DNA of 59,341 nucleotides from an uncultured Prevotella sp. (GTDB lineage: Bacteria; Bacteroidota; Bacteroidia; Bacteroidales; Bacteroidaceae): NCBI GenBank assembly GCA_900540885.1, contig UQHJ01000008.1, positions 1 to 59,341 of the forward strand, read 5' to 3'. Each line of letters begins with the position of its first letter. Positions within the stretch are counted from its first letter, which is position 1. Under the pieces are notes generated by a model, which worked only from the letters and a program-made list of their open reading frames with translations, ran no database searches and was not told the origin of the DNA. Shown here one piece after another: positions 25,820-33,805 of the stretch. The position numbers were made by a program, and so were the translations under genes.

Positions 25820-26052
25820 AAAAAAAGGGCTTCCGCCCTTTCTCATCTTTTTAAGTGGTGCGAGGCACATTATTTGCCACGCCCACTGGCTCATGTGAGC
25901 CATCCATCTAACAGTTACCTTTCTACAAATCTTTTTTACCTATTCTTTGTTTACCTAAATCTAATCTTTTTTACCTTGCGCTCCTTCACAGGAGGGCTGA
26001 TGGACTAATACTTTTTTGTAAACTCAAACGTGATGTACGTTTGTTCTTGTTT
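25820..26052 (-). ncRNA. candidate structured small RNA, about 230 nt
   Basis: No ORF is present. On the minus strand a promoter (TACCTTTG at 26067-26060) is followed by about 230 nt ending in a Rho-independent terminator (AAAGGGCGGAAGCCCTTTTTTT, 25841-25820). Predicted stems include 25854-25887 (AGTGG-GCG-TGGCA with TGTGCC-TCGC-ACCACT), 25888-25901 (GGCTCA/TGAGCC) and CTCCT/AGGAG near 25981-25995. The 5' region (TAGTCCATC) can pair with GATGGAT near the 3' half. The size and long-range pairing recall 6S-like or Bacteroidales-1 RNAs, but I cannot confirm the family. Confidence 0.6.
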
Positions 26053-26059
26053 ACGTGTG

Positions 26060-26091
26060 CAAAGGTACGGGCTTTGTGTACAGTGTGCAAG
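26060..26091 (-). promoter_or_regulatory. promoter of the candidate small RNA
   Basis: TACCTTTG (26067-26060) has a CTTGC at 26091-26087 about 19 bases upstream, approximating the TTTG element. Confidence 0.65.
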
Positions 26092-26193
26092 TAATCACTT
26101 GAAATTTTGCTATTCTTTAGCATTGTTTGTAAGTTAACTGCTTATTTTGCTATCTGATATAGCTAAAAATGAGCGTTTTTTACATGTTGCTAT

Positions 26194-26244
26194 AAAAAAA
26201 CGCCCCAATCGCCTTGAAACTATTTATTGGAGCGATTGGGGGCG
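26194..26244 (-). terminator. terminator of the glycosyltransferase gene
   Basis: On the minus strand CGCCCCCAATCGC (26244-26232) pairs with GCGATTGGGGCG (26212-26201), followed by seven T. It begins right after the stop codon. Confidence 0.85.
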
Positions 26245-26251
26245 CGTTGAA

Positions 26252-27061
26252 TTATTTACTTGTACGCTTCATATAGCGAATGCCTTCAGCAAGGTGGCGC
26301 ATTAGGGGTAGAAAGTGGCAATATCCCTTCTTGGTGCTATTCATCGCAAAGCAGAGGCACGACCACCAAGCACGATTGCCATGCTTGTAGTAGTCGATTG
26401 CGCCATGACTGCGTTGCACACCAGCGTCAACGTATACCAATGATTTCTTGAGCATGGTACTTGTTTCGACTATCTTTTCGGGGTAGTAGTGTATATTCAA
26501 TCCCATGCGCAAGGCATCTTCCAGCCACACCTCCTCTTCTCCGCAGGTGAGGAATTGAGTGCCTAAGCCAAAGCGTTCGTCAAATCGAATGCGCCCTTGC
26601 ACGCTTTTGCGTCGGCAGACCATTTCAAGTGCCGAAATGGTATATTGTGCGGGCATGGCCAACACTTTAAAGTCGTTAGTGGGGTAGTCTTTGAGTGGCT
26701 TCCCCGTGTAAGTTGTAGCACAGAAGAAGGCTACGTCAAGGTCGGCATTGTCTTCAAAGTGTTTCAACACCGTTTGAGGCGTTTCGGGCAGGAGGTGCGC
26801 ATCGTCATCGGCATACATTACAATGTCTGACGTAGCCTTGTCGAGTGCCAAGTTGCGGTTAGCCGAAAGTCCTTTACTCTTGTAGGTGTAAATTGAAACG
26901 TCAGAGCGAGTACCTAATACTCTGGGTATGAGATCAAGATAGCGTTCGTCGGTATATTGGTACGATACAATATAATGAACGCCTTCTTGTGGTGGAAGTA
27001 GTACGTCTTGTACGCGTACGACACCTTTATTGAGTGAGCAAATGAGAATGTCGAGTGTCAT
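26252..27061 (-). CDS. family 2 (GT-A) glycosyltransferase
   Basis: The 269-residue protein starts with the GT-A fold (LDILICSLNKGVVRVQDVLL), then KSKGLSANRNLALDKATSDI and VMYADDDAHLL, the DXD-type metal and nucleotide-sugar site. A conserved CGEEEVWLEDALRMG acidic segment near residue 170 fits the acceptor/catalytic region of family 2. There is no membrane segment, so it is a soluble or peripheral cytoplasmic enzyme. The sugar and acceptor are unknown. It lies 36 bases after the folate enzyme gene in the same direction and ends at a strong terminator. Confidence 0.85.
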   Translation of the reverse strand: MTLDILICSLNKGVVRVQDVLLPPQEGVHYIVSYQYTDERYLDLIPRVLGTRSDVSIYTYKSKGLSANRNLALDKATSDIVMYADDDAHLLPETPQTVLKHFEDNADLDVAFFCATTYTGKPLKDYPTNDFKVLAMPAQYTISALEMVCRRKSVQGRIRFDERFGLGTQFLTCGEEEVWLEDALRMGLNIHYYPEKIVETSTMLKKSLVYVDAGVQRSHGAIDYYKHGNRAWWSCLCFAMNSTKKGYCHFLPLMRHLAEGIRYMKRTSK

Positions 27062-27097
27062 GTTAGAGAAAAGGTTTTTTTTGTGTGTAAGTGTTTT

Positions 27098-27634
27098 TTA
27101 TCCTATCACTTCGTTCATCGTGATGTCATGTGCTTCAGTGGGGATAGCCTCCAATAATTGGTGAGGCAAGCAAATGCCTATTTTATAAGTCGACATGAGG
27201 TTGGGCTGTGATAGGAAGCGGTCGTAAAAGCCTTTGCCTCGTCCTAAGCGATGGCCTTCTTTGTCGAAAGCCATGCCAGGAACGATGATAAGGTCTATTT
27301 CGTCCAACTTATCGAAAGTCAATCCTGTGGGTTCGCTGATGCCAAAGGCTCCAGTCTTCATCTCCTCTTCGGAGGTAAAAAGGCGGAGCATGATGTCATC
27401 TCCCTTAACCACGGGGAGTACAATGCGCTTAGTCTTAGCCCATTTCCTAATGAAAGCGTGCGTGTTCACCTCGTCAGGTAATGAGGAAAAAAGCATTACC
27501 GTCTGTGTCGCTTTAAAGCGAGGGTGGTTAGCCAGTCGTGATAAGACGAAGGCAGACTGTGCCTCTCTTTCGGCTTCCGATAAGCACTTGTTGCGTTGCT
27601 TTATGACCAAGCGAACGTCCACTTTCGATAGCAT
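27098..27634 (-). CDS. 5-formyltetrahydrofolate cyclo-ligase
   Basis: The 178-residue cytoplasmic enzyme (MTHF synthetase) converts 5-formyl-THF to methenyl-THF with ATP. The N-terminal KQRNKCLSEAEREAQSAFVL helix, the LPDEVNTHAFI segment and the signature DLIIVPGMAFDKEGHRLGRG with KGFYDRFL are present. Its start codon lies inside the 3' end of the protease gene (34-base overlap), so it is part of that transcript. Confidence 0.92.
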   Translation of the reverse strand: MLSKVDVRLVIKQRNKCLSEAEREAQSAFVLSRLANHPRFKATQTVMLFSSLPDEVNTHAFIRKWAKTKRIVLPVVKGDDIMLRLFTSEEEMKTGAFGISEPTGLTFDKLDEIDLIIVPGMAFDKEGHRLGRGKGFYDRFLSQPNLMSTYKIGICLPHQLLEAIPTEAHDITMNEVIG

Positions 27635-29523
27635 AGGGCCAAGATGTTGTTATAGTCAGCGTTTGTATTGCCAATATAAGGTGGATAAGGAATTGTGTTA
27701 CTTTGTAAGGCAAAGGGAAGCGTCAGACCACTGCGTTTGGTAAGCCATGTGCATAGGGTAGTGGGTTGTACGGTCCATTGCCAGTCCCATGTCGTTGGGG
27801 GGGCGGGTTTGTAACCCGCGGTTAGTGCAAATGGGGTATATTCCTTTGTGGTTAATGCATAATAATTGTTGTGCATTTTCGTAAAGAGCATAGCCTGTTG
27901 CTTTCCAACTGTTGGTACAGACTTGTTAGCTGCGAGTAAGGCGATGGCTTGCATTACGGCCTTGTCCGTTTGGTTGGTATATTCAGTCGCTTCGCTATCG
28001 TCGAGTAGGTCGCCAATAATGGCCGAAGTAATGTAAGTGGTGAGCAGCTTGTGTGAGCGTTGAATCATCAGGTTGCGACGCTTTAGCCCTGCCTTTTCAG
28101 CATACGAAGCAAAGCCTTCAATTAAGTTCTTCTTCTTCACAACGGTCGTCACCTCCTTCATATTGTTACACTGACTGAGTTCGGTGCGATATTTGTCGAC
28201 GAAGTCGTAGGCATATTGGAAGAGCAATCCGCCCAAATAAGCTTCTTTGAAGTACGATGTCATGCCCAATGTGTCGCGTGCGACAAAGATGTCGGGCACA
28301 ATGCCACCACCACCGTAAACAGTGCGTCCTATGCGTGTCTTAAACTTTTCGCCCGATGTACGAATGCTATCAGCTGAGAAGTATTCACCATGTTCGGCGC
28401 GAAGTAGGAGATCAGCCTCGTAATCCTCCTCGTCGCCTGGTTTATAGGGCTTTTGCACGCAACGACCAGAGGGCGTATAGTAGCGAGCCGTCGTGAGGCG
28501 CAGCATAGAACCATCGGGAAACTCAATGGGCACCTGTACCAAACCCTTGCCGAAAGAGCGGCGGCCGATGATGGTACCACGGTCGTTGTCTTGAATAGCA
28601 CCAGCAAATATCTCACTGGCTGAGGCAGAAGTCTCGTCCACCAATACGACTAAGGGAAGGCTCTGATAAGCACCACGTCCGTCAGTGCGATATTCCTTTC
28701 GGGGCGACTTTCGTCCCTCGGTATAGACGATGAGAGAGTTTTTGGGCAAGAATTCATTCACCATTTGTACTGCCGTTTCCATGTAGCCGCCGGGGTTGCC
28801 ACGGAGGTCGAGTATCAACTTGCTAAAGCCCATTGTCTGCAGTTTGGTAAGTGCAGCAATAAATTCGGCATACGTAGTGTCGCCAAAACTGGAAACGCGA
28901 ATGTAGCCTATCGTCGGGCTAGCCATGTAAGCAGCGTCAACTGTCTTAACGGGCACATCGCCGCGTGTAATGCTAAAGCTCAATAGCTTCTTCTGACCTG
29001 CGCGTTTGATGCCTAAACGTGCTATCGAACCTTTGGGGCCTTTAAGGCGTTTCATCGTCCCGTCGTTGCTAATCGTATCGCCTACGTAAGGCTTGCCGTC
29101 AATATTGATGATGCGGTCGCCAGCTTGAATGCCGACACTCTCCGAAGGGCCACCCTTTACTACCTTCACAACGCGAATGGTATCTTTGTAAAGTGTAAAT
29201 TGTACGCCAATGCCTGAGAAGCTACCCTTTAAGTCTTGCATCGACTCTTCCACCTTTGCTGCAGAGATGTAGGTAGAGTGGGGGTCCAACTCTTTGAGTA
29301 TTTGTGGCATGGCTTTTTCTACCAGGTCGGGAATGTTGATAGTGTCAACGTATTGGTCGTCGATGAGGTGGAACAGATCAATAATCTTGTTGCTTGAATT
29401 ATTGATAATGCTCAGTCGATTGCCAGAGAAGTGGTTGGCAAAGAAACTGCCTAACATAATGCCCACCACAACTCCTATTGACACCAATAGTGGAACAAAT
29501 CTGTTTTTATTATGTTTAATCAT
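27601..29523 (-). CDS. C-terminal processing protease (S41, CtpA/Prc family)
   Basis: The 640-residue protein has an N-terminal membrane anchor (about 9-30), a PDZ domain (about 95-175, GIGVQFTLYKDTIRVVKVVK and GGPSESVGIQAGDRI) and the S41 core with catalytic Ser in VDETSASASEIFAG (about 297-304) and Lys in SFGKGLVQ (about 323). It should work in the periplasm on envelope proteins. Oddly, the last 70 residues come partly from a palindromic repeat (27797-27821) read in frame as TAGYKPAPP, and the frame runs on into the folate gene, so the natural C terminus has probably been replaced. Confidence 0.9.
   Translation of the reverse strand: MIKHNKNRFVPLLVSIGVVVGIMLGSFFANHFSGNRLSIINNSSNKIIDLFHLIDDQYVDTINIPDLVEKAMPQILKELDPHSTYISAAKVEESMQDLKGSFSGIGVQFTLYKDTIRVVKVVKGGPSESVGIQAGDRIINIDGKPYVGDTISNDGTMKRLKGPKGSIARLGIKRAGQKKLLSFSITRGDVPVKTVDAAYMASPTIGYIRVSSFGDTTYAEFIAALTKLQTMGFSKLILDLRGNPGGYMETAVQMVNEFLPKNSLIVYTEGRKSPRKEYRTDGRGAYQSLPLVVLVDETSASASEIFAGAIQDNDRGTIIGRRSFGKGLVQVPIEFPDGSMLRLTTARYYTPSGRCVQKPYKPGDEEDYEADLLLRAEHGEYFSADSIRTSGEKFKTRIGRTVYGGGGIVPDIFVARDTLGMTSYFKEAYLGGLLFQYAYDFVDKYRTELSQCNNMKEVTTVVKKKNLIEGFASYAEKAGLKRRNLMIQRSHKLLTTYITSAIIGDLLDDSEATEYTNQTDKAVMQAIALLAANKSVPTVGKQQAMLFTKMHNNYYALTTKEYTPFALTAGYKPAPPTTWDWQWTVQPTTLCTWLTKRSGLTLPFALQSNTIPYPPYIGNTNADYNNILALCYRKWTFAWS
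27797..27821. repeat. GC palindrome inside the protease frame
   Basis: GCGGGTTTGTAACCCGC (27803-27819) with a preceding G run is the inverse of the element at 61-82. It is translated as part of the protease C-terminal tail. Confidence 0.65.
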
Positions 29524-29593
29524 TTTATCCTTTACATGAATTGCTAAGGTGACGAGTTAACAAGTTGACGGGTTAACTTGTCAACTAAAGAAA

Positions 29594-30016
29594 CTAGTCA
29601 ACGTCCTCAATGTGTTCTACTTGAATGCCCGCTTCGGCTAATAGGTCAATGCCGTCGGTCAGTCGGTATGCACGTGCATAGACCACACGCTTGATTCCAG
29701 CCTGAATGATGAGTTTTGCACATTCAATGCAGGGCGCATCCGTTACGTAAAGCGTAGCGCCGTCAGAGTTATTACCCGAACGTGCTATCTTGGTAATGGC
29801 ATTCGCTTCGGCGTGTAGCACGTAGGGTAGGGTAAGTCCGTTGCTGCCTTCGCAAATGTTGGTAAAGCCTGAGGGCGTGCCATTATAGCCGTCGCTGATA
29901 ATCATTTTATCTTTAACGATGAGTGCCCCCACCTGTCGGCGTGTGCAATATGAATTTTCTGCCCAAATGCGTGCCATGCGCAAGTAGCGACGGTCGAGGA
30001 GTTCGGCTTTGGTCAT
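29594..30016 (-). CDS. deoxycytidylate deaminase (ComEB-type)
   Basis: The 140-residue zinc enzyme deaminates dCMP to dUMP for thymidylate synthesis. The zinc ligands and catalytic Glu are visible as HAEAN (His68, Glu70) and PCIECAK (Cys96, Cys99), with the NGTPSGFTNICEG substrate loop between. The length fits the dCMP deaminase group. It lies 70 bases upstream of the protease gene in the same direction; a short ATAT run precedes its start. Confidence 0.92.
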   Translation of the reverse strand: MTKAELLDRRYLRMARIWAENSYCTRRQVGALIVKDKMIISDGYNGTPSGFTNICEGSNGLTLPYVLHAEANAITKIARSGNNSDGATLYVTDAPCIECAKLIIQAGIKRVVYARAYRLTDGIDLLAEAGIQVEHIEDVD

Positions 30017-30215
30017 ATATATATATATTATTAATTATTTTTTGTTGCAGTTAGGTAGTTAGGGTAAGCCTTTCGTCTGCGATATATTTTGTTACATACA
30101 CCGCGGGCCAAAGGCCTACCCCCCCAATCGCTGCTTTTATAGACATTTTTTTTAATTAGTGCATCAGTCAAATATTCTCGCATTCTCACGTTTGCACATT
30201 CTCACATTTGCACAT

Positions 30216-32306
30216 TTACCGAATGCCGTCACGTTTGAGCAGTGCATCGATTGTAGGCTCTTGGCCACGGAAGCGCTTGTAGAGCGTCATGGGATTGTCT
30301 GTGCCACCTTGTGAGAGAACGTTCTGTCGGAAACTTTCTGCTACCTCTTGATTGAAAATGCCTTTTTCTTTGAACAATGAGAAAGCATCAGCATCGAGCA
30401 CTTCGGCCCACTTGTAGCTATAGTACCCTGCGGCATATCCGCCAGACATGATGTGGCCAAACTGTACCGTCATGCATGAGGTTGGTACAGGGCGGAGCAA
30501 TTGTACACGTTTCCAAGCCTCGTCTTCGAATGCTTTAACGTCTCCCGTGAATGGATCGCACAGCGTATAGAAAGCCATGTCAAGCAGTCCGAACGAAACC
30601 TGTCGCATACAAGCGTAAGCGGCTTGATAATTACGACACTTGCGAATGCGTTCAATGTAGCTTTCAGGCAAAGGTTCGCCCGTTTGGTAGTGTTGGGCAA
30701 ATGTACCCAAAAAATCTGGTTCTGTTGCATAGTTCTCCATAAATTGTGAGGGGAGTTCAACAAAATCCCAAAATACGTTTGTTCCACTCAGTGCCGCATA
30801 ATGAGTCATGGCAAAGATGCCATGCAAAGCGTGACCAAATTCGTGTAAGAACGTTTCGACTTCGCCCAGTGTCAAGAGTGCGGGCGTATCAGCTGTAGGT
30901 TTCGTAAAGTTTGTAGTGACGCTTACTACGGGGCGCAGCGAATTAGCAGCCGTTACGGCTGTGGTGGTAGGAGCGTCGCAGTGCTCCTCGCGATAGTTCG
31001 TCATCCACGCTCCGCCCTTTTTGCTCTCACGTGGGAAGAAGTCGAGCAGTAGAATAGCCAAGTAGCTGCCGTCCTTGTCGTATACGTCATAAGCTACCAC
31101 GTCTTTGTGGTAAACGGGCAACTGTGTGTTCTCTTTAAACGTGATGCCGTAAAGTTTTGTGGCCAAGCCTAATACCCCCTTCTTCACCCTTGAAAGTTCA
31201 AAGTAAGGGCGCAGCATATCGGGGTCGTAGTCGTACAACTCCTGCTTCAACTTCTGGCTATAGTAAGAGAAGTCCCAAGGCTGCATCACGAAGTCAGTCC
31301 CTTCAGCGGCTTGTGCTCTAAGTTCCACCTCATTCACCTCTTCTTTCGCCTTAGGCAAGTAGCTATCGATTAAGTTGTTGAGCAGTTGGTATACGTTTTC
31401 AGCCTTCATCGCCATGCGGCGTCTCAATGCATAGTCAGCAAAGTTGGTGTAGCCCAATAGTTGTGCTACTTCGCGACGTAGGTTGACAATACGACTCACG
31501 ATGCCGAAGTTGTTGAACTCATTGTCCTTTGTGCATCGGCTATTGTAGGCACGATACATCTTCTCGCGCAACTCACGCTTATCGGCATACATCATAAATG
31601 GGCCGTAGCTCGGTGCGTGAAGTGTAAATACCCAACCCTCCTTGCCACGTGTTTCGGCCTCATGGTGTGCTGCTTGGCGATGAATGTCGGGAATGCCTTG
31701 TAAGTCGGCTTCGTCTGTCAGATGTAGTTCAAAAGCATTCGTCTCTTTGAGCAAGTTTTGCGAAAATTTCAGTGTGCATTCAGAGAGTTCGCGTGTGATG
31801 TCGCGAAACTTTGCTTTCTTCTCTTCGCTCAGTGTAGCTCCTGAACGTTCGAAACCCTCGTACGTCTTGTTCAGCAGCATGAGATCTTCCCCTTGTAACG
31901 AGTCTCGTTCATGGTCGTACACCTGCTTAACGCGCTCAAATAGCTGAGGATTGAGCATGATGTTGTTACCATGTTCCGACAAGGGGGCAGCCATGTCGTT
32001 CGCCAATTCGTCCAACTCATCGTCCGTCTCGGCGCTCAGTAGATTATACATAATAGCAGTGGCGCGTTCTAATAACTCTCCACTATTCGATAATGCAACA
32101 ATCGTATTCTGAAAGTTAGGTGTTTCGGGGTTGTTGATAATCTGATCTATCTCAGTCGTCTCCTCCTCCATACCTTTCAGTATCAGAGGGCGAAGTTGTT
32201 GTGCGGCAGAAAGTTCTGTCTTGTCAAACGTGAATTGCTCAGGTTGAGCTACATATCTTGTCCACTCAGCGTCGGTGAGTAGTTGTGAAGCAATGAAGTT
32301 ATTCAT
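30216..32306 (-). CDS. M3 family oligopeptidase (Dcp/OpdA-like)
   Basis: This 696-residue cytoplasmic or periplasmic metallopeptidase has the zinc motif in FLHEFGHALHGIF (HExxH near residue 487) and the third ligand Glu in the downstream VFWDFVELPSQFMENY segment. Length and the N-terminal alpha-helical channel region fit peptidyl-dipeptidase Dcp. There is no signal peptide. The start codon overlaps the end of a truncated Abi_2 frame by four bases, and the only good promoter found is upstream of that remnant, so dcp appears to be expressed as the second cistron of that message. Confidence 0.92.
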   Translation of the reverse strand: MNNFIASQLLTDAEWTRYVAQPEQFTFDKTELSAAQQLRPLILKGMEEETTEIDQIINNPETPNFQNTIVALSNSGELLERATAIMYNLLSAETDDELDELANDMAAPLSEHGNNIMLNPQLFERVKQVYDHERDSLQGEDLMLLNKTYEGFERSGATLSEEKKAKFRDITRELSECTLKFSQNLLKETNAFELHLTDEADLQGIPDIHRQAAHHEAETRGKEGWVFTLHAPSYGPFMMYADKRELREKMYRAYNSRCTKDNEFNNFGIVSRIVNLRREVAQLLGYTNFADYALRRRMAMKAENVYQLLNNLIDSYLPKAKEEVNEVELRAQAAEGTDFVMQPWDFSYYSQKLKQELYDYDPDMLRPYFELSRVKKGVLGLATKLYGITFKENTQLPVYHKDVVAYDVYDKDGSYLAILLLDFFPRESKKGGAWMTNYREEHCDAPTTTAVTAANSLRPVVSVTTNFTKPTADTPALLTLGEVETFLHEFGHALHGIFAMTHYAALSGTNVFWDFVELPSQFMENYATEPDFLGTFAQHYQTGEPLPESYIERIRKCRNYQAAYACMRQVSFGLLDMAFYTLCDPFTGDVKAFEDEAWKRVQLLRPVPTSCMTVQFGHIMSGGYAAGYYSYKWAEVLDADAFSLFKEKGIFNQEVAESFRQNVLSQGGTDNPMTLYKRFRGQEPTIDALLKRDGIR

Positions 32307-32551
32307 ATAATAATGGTAGTGTATGTTATTTGAAGAGTGTAAAGTTTTATGGCAAAATCGAAAGAAACTCCTTGCTTGATTGGAAAAGAAGGCATAGGAT
32401 ACGAATAAGCAGACAAGCGATAATATCCGATATGTGAAAGATAATGCTTTGCTTTTTCTCTATCGAATATTACCAACCCTCGTGATTGAAGTAACTGCAC
32501 CAAATCACTTGGTGATGAGTACATTTTCGTAAATGAATTTTTTGTAGCCAT
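32303..32551 (-). pseudogene. truncated Abi_2 (AbiD/AbiF-like) remnant upstream of dcp
   Basis: From the ATG at 32551 the 82-residue frame reads SPSDLVQLLQSRGLVIFDRE then KAKHYLSHIGYYRLSAYSYP, the start of Abi_2 proteins, which cause abortive phage infection. The frame breaks off soon after FAIKLYTLQ, where the full protein would continue for about 200 residues, and ends by overlapping the dcp start. A second fragment of the same family is at 36435-36794. Confidence 0.7.
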
Positions 32552-32559
32552 ACGTCTAT

Positions 32560-32607
32560 AAAAAAAACGACCCGCACATTTGAGCATCGTTGAGAGGCTT
32601 GGCGGGT
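32560..32607 (-). terminator. terminator-like hairpin in the leader of the Abi_2-dcp message
   Basis: On the minus strand ACCCGC (32607-32602) and GCGGGT (32575-32570) can pair across a 26-base loop, followed by a run of eight T. It lies between the predicted start of transcription (about 32611) and the remnant ATG, so it may attenuate dcp. Confidence 0.5.
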
Positions 32608-32617
32608 TCTCGTACTG

Positions 32618-32648
32618 CAAAGATATGAATAAGCATAGAAAATACAAA
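32618..32648 (-). promoter_or_regulatory. promoter of the Abi_2 remnant-dcp transcript
   Basis: TTTG (32648-32645), 19 bases, TATCTTTG (32625-32618): full agreement with the Bacteroidetes consensus. Confidence 0.75.
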
Positions 32649-32665
32649 TTATTTTAAATGAAAAA

Positions 32666-32785
32666 ATGGATAGCAGAGTCAATTTTAAGGAGTTAAAGAG
32701 TCGCCACAAAAGAAAGAAAAAGGGCTGGGGCGATAAAAGAACAGAGAATAGTGACAAAATAGACTTCATCATCTTTGTTACCTAA
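32666..32785 (+). CDS. possible 39-residue basic ORF
   Basis: ATG at 32666 to TAA at 32783-32785 encodes a Lys/Arg-rich peptide (MDSRVNFKELKSRHKRKKKG...). No promoter or homologue is evident to me, so it may be chance or a remnant. Nothing else was seen between 32649 and the promoter at 32892. Confidence 0.15.
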   Translation: MDSRVNFKELKSRHKRKKKGWGDKRTENSDKIDFIIFVT

Positions 32786-32891
32786 CCGTAAGAGTTGATA
32801 GGATTATTATAAAAAGAGGAATATCTATAATTGCTTCAAAAGAATATATTGCTGTTTCGCCACGCATTTTGGCAGTTTCGCATAAGGAGAC

Positions 32892-32923
32892 GTTGTGTAT
32901 AAAAACGAATGATTGTACTTTTG
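32892..32923 (+). promoter_or_regulatory. promoter of the beta-barrel gene
   Basis: GTTG (32892-32895), 20 bases, TACTTTTG (32916-32923), 60 bases before the start codon. Confidence 0.65.
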
Positions 32924-32983
32924 CAGCATAATAACAAGTTTTCGGGCAACTTGTCTTTGTATATAATTTAATCATAACACTAT

Positions 32984-33556
32984 ATGAAAAAGGTTTTATT
33001 TTCATTATTTGCATTATGCTATTTTTCGGCAGTAATGGCACAACAGAAGACACGTAACCTGTCTGTAGAATTACTTGGTGCCCAAAATGTTGTGGGCGTC
33101 AACTACGACAGTAGATTTGATGGAAACTCAGGTTTAGGCTACCGCGTAGGCATTGGCTATGGCTATGGAAACAATTCAGGTTTGTTCGACCAGAAAATCA
33201 ATGGTGTTGGTGTCCCGTTGGAGCTAAACTATCTACTCGGAAAGAAGAATAGCAAATTGGAGCTGGGTTTCGGTGCGAGTCTTGGTGTATATCAAGTAAA
33301 GGAAACATACGTAAAAGATACAGGGGGGTATCCAGGTGGGGAGAATACAGACGAAACTTTCCCTAAAATTGATTTTTACACTTCATCAAAAACTCAATTC
33401 GGTTATTTCTTCTTCGGCAACATCGGCTACCGCTATCAGCGCCCCAACGGATTTATGTTTCGTGTTGGCGTATCGCCGTCCTTCAATTTCGGAGACAAGT
33501 ATGGGCTCAATAAGGCAGCCTTCTTTCCATATATTGGCTTAGGTTGGTCGTTCTAA
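32984..33556 (+). CDS. outer-membrane beta-barrel protein
   Basis: The 190-residue protein has a signal peptide (MKKVLFSLFALCYFSAVMAQ) and then eight or so amphipathic strands with many Tyr/Gly residues (LGYRVGIGYGYGNNSG, KLELGFGASLGVYQVKE, FFFGNIGYRYQRPNGF). It ends in Phe (YIGLGWSF), the outer-membrane sorting signal. It resembles small OmpW/OmpX-like barrels of Bacteroidetes; no more specific function is visible. It is monocistronic, with its own promoter and terminator. Confidence 0.78.
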   Translation: MKKVLFSLFALCYFSAVMAQQKTRNLSVELLGAQNVVGVNYDSRFDGNSGLGYRVGIGYGYGNNSGLFDQKINGVGVPLELNYLLGKKNSKLELGFGASLGVYQVKETYVKDTGGYPGGENTDETFPKIDFYTSSKTQFGYFFFGNIGYRYQRPNGFMFRVGVSPSFNFGDKYGLNKAAFFPYIGLGWSF

Positions 33557-33705
33557 GCAGATTTCAAGTGCTATCCATAACCTTTGCATCCCGAACTCGT
33601 GTTATTGGGCTTAAAACCGCGCAGAGATTTTTCTGGATTTTGAACACCCTACTTTTCGGGTGCTGGCAGAAATCAAACTTTTTGCTTGCAAGATATTTTA
33701 CAAAG

Positions 33706-33752
33706 AAACTCGTTGCACGTTCCTACTCAGGGACGAGCAACGAGTTTTGTTT
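33706..33752 (+). terminator. terminator between the barrel gene and the BspA-like gene
   Basis: AAACTCGTTGC (33706-33716) pairs with GCAACGAGTTT (33737-33747), followed by TGTTT. It lies 150 bases after the barrel stop and 54 before the convergent gene's stop. Confidence 0.7.
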
Positions 33753-33805
33753 ATAATCGGAGCTTTGGTCAGCTCCCTTCAAATGGAGTGTTGGAGCTTG
33801 AAAAA

